A stretch of DNA of 9,946 nt. Source: Nocardioides sp. (lineage in GTDB: Bacteria > Actinomycetota > Actinomycetes > Propionibacteriales > Nocardioidaceae). Under the pieces are notes generated by a model. That model was given only the letters and a program-made list of their open reading frames with translations, had not been told where the DNA came from and searched no databases. The stretch is taken from NCBI GenBank assembly GCA_003519585.1, contig DOWL01000141.1, forward strand, positions 28,994-38,939. The letters run 5' to 3'. This document shows, piece by piece, positions 5,279 to 9,946 of the stretch. Position 1 is the stretch's first letter. The number at the start of each line of letters is the position of its first letter. The position numbers were made by a program, and so were the translations under genes.

Positions 5279-7081
5279 GTGACCGATGCCGAGGGGGCGG
5301 GCCCACGGGCCCGCCCCCGCCGCGTGCTGACCCGGGCGGCCGCGCTGCTGAGACCCGAGCGGGACGTCGCGCCCCTGGTGGGCGAGGCGCCCCCGATGAC
5401 GATCGCCCAGGTCGCACGGCGGTTCTGGCCCGACGTACGTCCCCTGCGCTGGTGGCTGCTGCTCCTGGTCGTGCTGCTGGCCGCCGCGCCGCTGATCGCG
5501 GTGCTCGAGGTGCTGCTCTTCCAGAAGCTCGTCGACGACGTCCTGGTGCCGGCGACGTTGGGCCCGCTGCTCTGGATCGCCGCCCTGTACGTCGGGCTCA
5601 ACCTCCTCAGCGCGGTGCTGTCGGGCACTGACGACTACCTGTCCACCTGGATCTCGCAGCGGTTCCTGGTCGGCCTGCGCACCCAGGTGTTCGGCCACGT
5701 CCTAGCCCACCCCAGCCACGTCCATGACCGCAACCGGCTCGGCGACACCATGTCGCGGCTGACCTCCGACACGGCCGCGGTCGAGTCGTTCATGATCGGG
5801 CAGTTCGCGAACGGTACGGGCGCCGTACTGCGGCTGGTGATCTACGCCGGCGCGCTGTTCTGGCTGCAGTGGCAGCTGGCGCTGGTCGCGCTGATCGCCG
5901 CTCCCCTGCTCTGGTGGGTGGCGACTCACTTCTCGCGGCTGGTCAAGGCCGTCTCCCGCGAACGGCGCCGCCGGGCCGGCTCGCTCAGCGCCGTGACCGA
6001 GGAGCGGCTCGCGAACGCGGCGCTGGTGCAGACCTACAACCGCGAGGCCGAGGCGGTCGCCGACTACCACCGCCAGAACCTCGCCATCGCCTCCGCCGAG
6101 CTGGTCGGTGCCCGGATCCGGGCGGTGTTCCTGCCGCTGGCCGACCTGGCCGAGCTGGTCGGGACCCTCGCCGTGATCGCGCTGGGCACCTGGGCGCTGG
6201 CCACCGACCGGCTGACCCTGGGTGGGTTGATGGCGTTCCTGGCCCTGCTGGTGCAGTGCTACTCGCCGCTGCGCTCGCTGGGGAACCTGCTCCCGGCGCT
6301 CTACTCCGCCACTGCCGGCGTGGAACGGATGGTCGAACTCCTCGACGAGCCGTTGCCCGAGGACGCTCCCGGCGCGCGGGACATCGTCAACGTGCGCGGC
6401 GAGGTCGAACTCTCCCGGGTGCGGGTCCGCTATCCGGGAGCCGGCCGCGACGCGCTCCACGGCGCGTCGTTCCGGGTCGCACCGGGCGAGCTGGTGGCGC
6501 TGGTCGGGCCGAGCGGCGCCGGCAAGTCCACGGTCGCCCGGTTGCTCACCCGGCACGTCGAGGCACTCGACGGAGTGGTCCGGATCGACGGTCAGGACCT
6601 GAGAGATCTCACCGCACGCTCGGTCCGCGACGCCATCACCCTGGTGCCGCAGGAGACCGCGCTCATGGACGCCAGCATCGCCGACAACATCGGCTTCGGA
6701 CGGCCCGGCGCGAGCCGCGAAGAGGTCGAGGAGGCGGGTCGCCGGGCGGACGCCGACAGCTTCGTCCGACTGCTCCCCCAGGGCTACGACACACGGGTCG
6801 GCCAGCGCGGCCGCTCGCTCTCCGGCGGCCAGCGTCAGCGGGTCGCGGTCGCGCGGGCGCTGCTCCGCGACGCCCCGGTGCTCTTCCTCGACGAGCCGAC
6901 CACCGGCCTGGACGCCGCCACCTCGCGCCGGCTGCTGGAGGCCGTGGCGCGGCACCGCGCCGGCCGCACCGTCATCGTGGCGACCCACGACCCGGTCGCA
7001 CTGGAGTACGTCGACCGGGTGATCTCCCTCGAAGGCGCTGACATCGACACCGCGCCGATGCAGGTCGGAGCGGCCCGATGA
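5279..7081 (+). CDS. ABC exporter, fused transmembrane and ATPase domains
   Basis: A 600-residue half-transporter of the MsbA/peptide-exporter type. Membrane helices lie at about 58-80, 93-113, 183-199, 201-216, 285-309 and 312-332. The ATPase has Walker A GPSGAGKST (410-418), Q-loop Gln458, signature LSGGQ (514-518), Walker B VLFLDEP (534-540) and switch His570, so it should be active as a dimer. No C39 peptidase domain is present, so it would not itself cleave a double-Gly leader. The start is uncertain: GTG 5279 is preferred because third positions are G/C-rich from there on; GTG 5324 and ATG 5396 are alternatives, and both lie after the GC hairpin. It begins 28 nt after the peptide stop and its TGA overlaps the kinase ATG, so the three genes probably form one operon. 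The peptide is the natural candidate cargo, by position only. Confidence 0.9.
   Translation: MTDAEGAGPRARPRRVLTRAAALLRPERDVAPLVGEAPPMTIAQVARRFWPDVRPLRWWLLLLVVLLAAAPLIAVLEVLLFQKLVDDVLVPATLGPLLWIAALYVGLNLLSAVLSGTDDYLSTWISQRFLVGLRTQVFGHVLAHPSHVHDRNRLGDTMSRLTSDTAAVESFMIGQFANGTGAVLRLVIYAGALFWLQWQLALVALIAAPLLWWVATHFSRLVKAVSRERRRRAGSLSAVTEERLANAALVQTYNREAEAVADYHRQNLAIASAELVGARIRAVFLPLADLAELVGTLAVIALGTWALATDRLTLGGLMAFLALLVQCYSPLRSLGNLLPALYSATAGVERMVELLDEPLPEDAPGARDIVNVRGEVELSRVRVRYPGAGRDALHGASFRVAPGELVALVGPSGAGKSTVARLLTRHVEALDGVVRIDGQDLRDLTARSVRDAITLVPQETALMDASIADNIGFGRPGASREEVEEAGRRADADSFVRLLPQGYDTRVGQRGRSLSGGQRQRVAVARALLRDAPVLFLDEPTTGLDAATSRRLLEAVARHRAGRTVIVATHDPVALEYVDRVISLEGADIDTAPMQVGAAR
5293..5318 (+). 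promoter_or_regulatory. GC hairpin between peptide and exporter genes
   Basis: GGGGGCGGGCCC and GGGCCCGCCCCC form a perfect stem of up to 12 bp around a 2-nt centre (AC). All pairs are G-C. It lies 43 nt after the peptide stop, at the extreme 5' end of the exporter gene. No T-run follows. It could attenuate readthrough or protect the 3' end of the peptide message, giving more peptide than transporter. If the exporter starts at GTG 5279 it is coding and could hinder translation. Confidence 0.55.
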
Positions 7082-7884
7082 TGCCCATGGTGACGCGCGT
7101 GGTCACGGAGCCGGCGGCCGTACCCATCGGCACCGAGGTCTTCCCGGGCTACCGGGTCGAGGCGCTGTTGGCCCGCGGTGGTCGCGTGGACACCTACGAC
7201 GTGACCGATCTCGACCGCGACTGCCGGGCGGTGGTGAAGGTGCTGCGCGCCGACCGACTCGACGAGCCGCACGTGCGCGATGCGGTGCTGACCGAGGGGC
7301 GGCTGCTGACCACCCTGGCCCACCCCCACCTGGTGCGCGGCTACGCCGTGCTGACCGGACCGACTCCGGCCCTGGTCATGGAGACGCTCCCGGGCGCGAC
7401 GCTCGCGGCGCTGCTCGACGACGGGCCGCTCGGCGTCGCCGACACCGCGCTCCTGGGTCGCCAACTGGTCTCCGTGCTCGGCTACCTGCATCGGCACGGG
7501 TGGGTCCACCTCGACGTGAAGCCCGAGAACGTGGTCGTCCAGGAAGGACGCGCGGTGCTCATCGACCTCGGCGTGGCCACCCGGCCGGGGCCGCTCGAGC
7601 GGAGCGTGGGGACCGACGGCTACGCCGCGCCCGAACAGCACGCCGGCGGCATCGTCTCCGCCGCCAGCGACGTGTGGGGCCTCGGCGCCACCCTGGCCGA
7701 GTGCGGCCGCGGCCGGGCACGCGCCACGCTCAGCCCGCTGCTGGCGGGCTGCCTCGACCCCGACCCTGCGCAACGGCCGACGCTGGACGCCTTGCGATGC
7801 GAGTTCGAGGCGATGCTGGAAGAGCCCGAGCCGACCTGGCAGGCCCGGCTCAGGAGGTGGAGGCAGCAGCCAGCGCGAAGATGA
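7078..7884 (+). CDS. Compact soluble Ser/Thr protein kinase
   Basis: A 268-residue Hanks-type kinase. The Gly loop is reduced to ARGGRVDTYDV (32-42). The ATP-binding Lys54 (VVK), helix-C Glu73, catalytic loop HLDVKPEN (144-151, Asp146, Lys148, Asn151), metal-binding DLG (163-165, in place of DFG), APE (184-186), Asp198 and RPT (233-235) are all present, so it should be catalytic. The segment after DVWGLG is shortened (CGRGRARATLSP), removing the usual stretch before the RPT helix. There is no membrane helix, PASTA or other sensor domain, unlike PknB-type receptors. ATG 7078 overlaps the exporter TGA (ATGA), indicating coupled translation; ATG 7081 and 7087 are alternatives. A role in modifying or controlling the exporter or the Thr-rich peptide is inferred from position. 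Its 3' end overlaps a convergent gene by 35 bp. Confidence 0.88.
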   Translation: MMPMVTRVVTEPAAVPIGTEVFPGYRVEALLARGGRVDTYDVTDLDRDCRAVVKVLRADRLDEPHVRDAVLTEGRLLTTLAHPHLVRGYAVLTGPTPALVMETLPGATLAALLDDGPLGVADTALLGRQLVSVLGYLHRHGWVHLDVKPENVVVQEGRAVLIDLGVATRPGPLERSVGTDGYAAPEQHAGGIVSAASDVWGLGATLAECGRGRARATLSPLLAGCLDPDPAQRPTLDALRCEFEAMLEEPEPTWQARLRRWRQQPARR

Positions 7885-8221
7885 TGCCGGCCAGGAGCGC
7901 GAGCAGCCCCAACCCGATGAGCACCGTGCCGACGATCCCGCAGATCCGTCCGGCGTTGGCCGTGCTGCGCCCGCCGAGCTGACCGCCGCTGGCGTCGATC
8001 TCGGCCACGACCCGGTTGCCCATCACCCAGGCGAACGGCGAGATCACCTGGCAGAGCACCAGCCCGAGGATCCCGAGGATGAGCACGGTGACCGCCTGCG
8101 GGTGGTCCTGCGGTGCGAAGCCGTAGGGCGCGCCGTACTGGTTCGGCGGGTAGTTGCCGTACGGCGGCTGCCCGGGTGGCTGCGGAGGTGGTGGCGGCGG
8201 CTGCTGCGTCACGGCGGACAT
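7850..8221 (-). CDS. Proline-rich DUF4190-type membrane protein
   Basis: A 123-residue protein. Residues 1-40 are a disordered tract rich in Pro, Gln, Gly and Tyr (runs of six Pro, then PPYGNYPPNQYG). Two membrane helices follow at about 43-66 and 93-117, joined by a loop with Asn-Arg and a Gly-rich stretch (GNRVVAEIDASGGQ). This is the layout of DUF4190-type small actinobacterial membrane proteins; their function is unknown. The ATG at 8221 is chosen because the Pro-rich region begins right after it. A weak GAGG lies 10 nt upstream, and no TANNNT box is seen at the leaderless distance. The stop lies inside the kinase gene: the two convergent coding regions overlap by 35 bp (7850-7884). The aminotransferase starts 51 bp away in the other direction. 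Confidence 0.8.
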   Translation of the reverse strand: MSAVTQQPPPPPPQPPGQPPYGNYPPNQYGAPYGFAPQDHPQAVTVLILGILGLVLCQVISPFAWVMGNRVVAEIDASGGQLGGRSTANAGRICGIVGTVLIGLGLLALLAGIIFALAAASTS

Positions 8222-8259
8222 CTTGCCATCGCCTCGCACCCGGGCAACGTTGAACGGCT

Positions 8260-8265
8260 TAGTCT
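8260..8265 (+). promoter_or_regulatory. -10 box for the aminotransferase gene (leaderless)
   Basis: TAGTCT, 7 nt before the ATG at 8273, with no Shine-Dalgarno. It supports this start over the open frame that extends upstream to 8102 across the divergent Pro-rich gene. Confidence 0.55.
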
Positions 8266-8272
8266 GCGACCC

Positions 8273-9628
8273 ATGATCGACCGCGAACGGCTGGCCACGC
8301 TCCGCGCCGAGGAGGAGACCCGCTTCGTCGAACTGCATCCGCGCTCGGCGGCGCTGGCGCAGGAGCAGCGGGCCACGCTGCTGGCGGGCGTACCGATGCC
8401 CTGGATGACGCGCTGGCCGGGCTCGTTCCCGGTGTCGGTCGCTTCGGCGCAGGGCGGGCGCCTGGTCGACGTCGACGGCCTGGAGTACGTCGACCTGTGT
8501 CTCGGCGACACCGGTGCGATGACCGGGCACGCGGTCCCTGCCGTGACCGAGGCGGTGGCGGCACGGTTCGCGGCGGGCGCCACCGCGATGCTGCCCTCGC
8601 CCGACGCCGCCTGGGTCGGCGCGGAGCTGGGGCGGCGGTTCGGACTGCCGTTCTGGCAGCTCGCGATCTCGGCGACCGACGCCAACCGGTTCGTGCTCCG
8701 GTTCGCGCGCCACCTCACCGGGCGGCCGCGGGTCGCGGTGATGGATTGGTGCTACCACGGCACTGTCGACGAGGCCCTGGCCGTGCTCTCGCCCACCGGC
8801 GAGGTCGAGCCCCGGCCCGGCGCGCTCGGACCGCAGGTCGACGTGGCGGAGACCACCGCGGTGGTGCCCTTCAACGACCTGGCGGCCCTGGACGCCCGGC
8901 TGGCCCGCGGCGACGTCGCCTGCCTGCTCATGGAGCCGGCCCTCACCAACATCGGGATCGTGCTGCCCGACGACGGTTACTCCGCCGCCGTCCGGGAGAT
9001 CACGCGTCGCCACGACGTGCTCCTGGTGATCGACGAGACGCACACGATGTGCGCCGGCCCCGGTGGCGCTACGGCGGCGTGGGGGCTCGACCCGGACCTG
9101 GTGGTCGTCGGCAAGGCGATCGGCGGCGGCATCCCGTGTGCGGCGTACGGCATGTCGGCTGCGGTGGCCGAACGCCTCTCCGGACCGATGCTCGGCCACG
9201 ACATCGACGTGGCGGGTGTGGGCGGCACACTGACTGGCAGCGCCCTCGCACTCGCGGCGATCCGCGCGACCCTGTCGACCGCTCTCCGTGAGGAGGACTT
9301 CGCGGTCGCGGTGCCGCTCGCGGAGCGGTTCACCGAGGGCGTCGCGTCGGCGATCGCGGCCCACGACCTGCCGTGGCACGTGCAGCGGCTCGGCTGCCGG
9401 GCGGAGTACTGGTTCTGCCCTCCCCCACGCGACGGGGCTGCTGCGGCAGCCGCGGTCGACGAGGAGCTCGAGGGCTTCCTGCACCTGTGGTGTTTCAACC
9501 GCCGCATCCTGCTGACGCCGTTCCACAACATGGCGCTGTTCTGCCCGGCCCACTCCGGAGCGGACGTCGATCGCCACACCGAGGTGTTCGCCGCCGCGCT
9601 CGACGCGCTGCTCGGTCCCCGGTCTTGA
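8273..9628 (+). CDS. Class-III PLP-dependent aminotransferase, glutamate-1-semialdehyde mutase-like
   Basis: A 451-residue fold-type I PLP enzyme. CYHG (160-163) supplies the aromatic residue that stacks on the cofactor, VIDETHT (252-258) the pyridine-binding Asp254, and VVVGKAIGGG (277-286) the Schiff-base Lys281. GGTLTGSALALAA (317-329) is the phosphate-cup region contributed by the partner subunit. The layout is closest to glutamate-1-semialdehyde 2,1-aminomutase and related aspartate-aminotransferase-family proteins. Two points are unusual: the normal SG(T/S)EA motif reads SATDAN (133-138), and the C-terminal part has a distinctive HLWCFNRRILLTPFHNM block (404-420). It is therefore probably not hemL itself; the substrate is unknown. 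The enzyme is cytoplasmic and usually dimeric. The start ATG 8273 follows a leaderless -10 box, and the gene ends at a strong hairpin before tuf. Confidence 0.85.
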   Translation: MIDRERLATLRAEEETRFVELHPRSAALAQEQRATLLAGVPMPWMTRWPGSFPVSVASAQGGRLVDVDGLEYVDLCLGDTGAMTGHAVPAVTEAVAARFAAGATAMLPSPDAAWVGAELGRRFGLPFWQLAISATDANRFVLRFARHLTGRPRVAVMDWCYHGTVDEALAVLSPTGEVEPRPGALGPQVDVAETTAVVPFNDLAALDARLARGDVACLLMEPALTNIGIVLPDDGYSAAVREITRRHDVLLVIDETHTMCAGPGGATAAWGLDPDLVVVGKAIGGGIPCAAYGMSAAVAERLSGPMLGHDIDVAGVGGTLTGSALALAAIRATLSTALREEDFAVAVPLAERFTEGVASAIAAHDLPWHVQRLGCRAEYWFCPPPRDGAAAAAAVDEELEGFLHLWCFNRRILLTPFHNMALFCPAHSGADVDRHTEVFAAALDALLGPRS

Positions 9629-9673
9629 GCGCTCGCGGATCCGGGTAGTCCGACGCAAGCGACCAGGTATGGC

Positions 9674-9710
9674 GAGAGCCCCCGTCAGCCAGTGGCTGAC
9701 GGGGGCTCTC
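9674..9710. terminator. Bidirectional terminator hairpin
   Basis: A perfect 17-bp stem (GAGAGCCCCCGTCAGCC and its complement) around the 3-nt loop AGT. It lies in the 117-bp gap between the convergent aminotransferase and tuf genes, 45 bp after the former's stop and 35 bp after the latter's. No T-run is present on either side, as is common for GC-rich actinobacterial terminators. Confidence 0.85.
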
Positions 9711-9745
9711 GGTGACTCTCGCTGACCCCGTGGGTCGAGCTCAGA

Positions 9746-9946
9746 TCACTTGGTGATCTTGGTGACGCGGCCCGCGCCGACGGTCCGACCGCCCTCGCGG
9801 ATCGCGAAGCGCAGCCCCTCGTCCATGGCGATCGGCTGGATCAGCTCGACCGACATCTCGGTGTTGTCGCCGGGCATGACCATCTCGGTGCCCTCGGGCA
9901 GCGTGACGACGCCGGTGACGTCCGTGGTGCGGAAGTAGAACTGCGG
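9746..9946 (-). CDS. tuf: Elongation factor Tu, C-terminal part
   Basis: The last 66 residues of EF-Tu, the GTPase that delivers aminoacyl-tRNA to the ribosome; the rest lies beyond the right edge. The segment begins [12 protein letters not shown] and continues [32 protein letters not shown], ending RVTKITK. This is beta-barrel domain III, which contacts tRNA and EF-Ts, and is nearly invariant in actinobacteria. The frame is intact to the TGA at 9746-9748. By usual gene order, fusA and ribosomal protein genes would lie beyond the window edge, upstream of tuf; that is expectation, not seen. Confidence 0.97.
   Translation of the reverse strand, partial: PQFYFRTTDVTGVVTLPEGTEMVMPGDNTEMSVELIQPIAMDEGLRFAIREGGRTVGAGRVTKITK

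Noticed and set aside
5112..5417. Antisense frame reading Val-Pro and Val-Trp repeats opposite the peptide gene
   Set aside because: It is the complement of the hexamer repeat; no ribosome site or family match supports it.
8245..8252. CAACGTTG palindrome between the Pro-rich protein and aminotransferase genes
   Set aside because: Eight bp of symmetry is common by chance, and nothing else supports an operator there.
8272..9658. Long minus-strand open frame upstream of the Pro-rich protein, opposite the aminotransferase
   Set aside because: It is low-complexity and charged, with no domain. The true protein begins at the ATG at 8221, where the Pro-rich tract starts.

Overview
The window is very GC-rich, with G or C at almost every third codon position. 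It carries actinobacterial families: a PadR regulator, a SpoIIM/DUF95 protein, an RDD protein, a DUF4190-type proline-rich membrane protein and an EF-Tu whose C-terminus ends in RVTKITK. Several genes have a TANNNT box only 6-7 nt before the start codon and no Shine-Dalgarno, the pattern of leaderless actinobacterial mRNAs. I infer a chromosomal segment of an actinomycete, probably Nocardioides-like. The genus is an inference. No rRNA, tRNA, CRISPR array, transposase or phage gene was seen.

Layout. 1-1249 (minus): the 5' part of a PadR-family regulator preceded by a SpoIIM/DUF95 multi-pass membrane protein. 1273-1990 (plus): an alpha/beta hydrolase broken by a frameshift, probably with loss of part of its cap domain. 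2079-2885 (plus): an RDD membrane protein, a usual genomic partner of SpoIIM/DUF95 proteins. 2889-2978: three hairpins sharing one exact axis of symmetry. 3038-4199 (plus): a TPR protein and a small membrane-anchored protein of unknown function. 4237-4971 (minus): trmB, the tRNA m7G46 methyltransferase.

5001-7884 is the most unusual part. A perfect 16-bp palindrome lies upstream of a 49-residue, extremely basic peptide gene with an optimal Shine-Dalgarno. The peptide has an Arg-Gly block followed by nine threonines at every second position, and contains no acidic residue. Next come a strong GC hairpin, an ABC exporter with fused membrane and ATPase domains, and, overlapping it by ATGA, a compact soluble Ser/Thr kinase-like protein. 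The arrangement suggests a peptide made at high level, possibly modified or sensed by the kinase and exported by the transporter. That function is inferred, not shown.

7850-9946: a DUF4190-type Pro-rich membrane protein (minus) whose 3' end overlaps the kinase gene by 35 bp, a divergent class-III PLP aminotransferase (plus, 8273-9628), a 17-bp-stem terminator, and the 3' end of tuf (minus) running off the window. No gene-free stretch exceeds 300 bases. The longest is the 152 bp between the RDD and TPR genes, which holds the triple hairpin.
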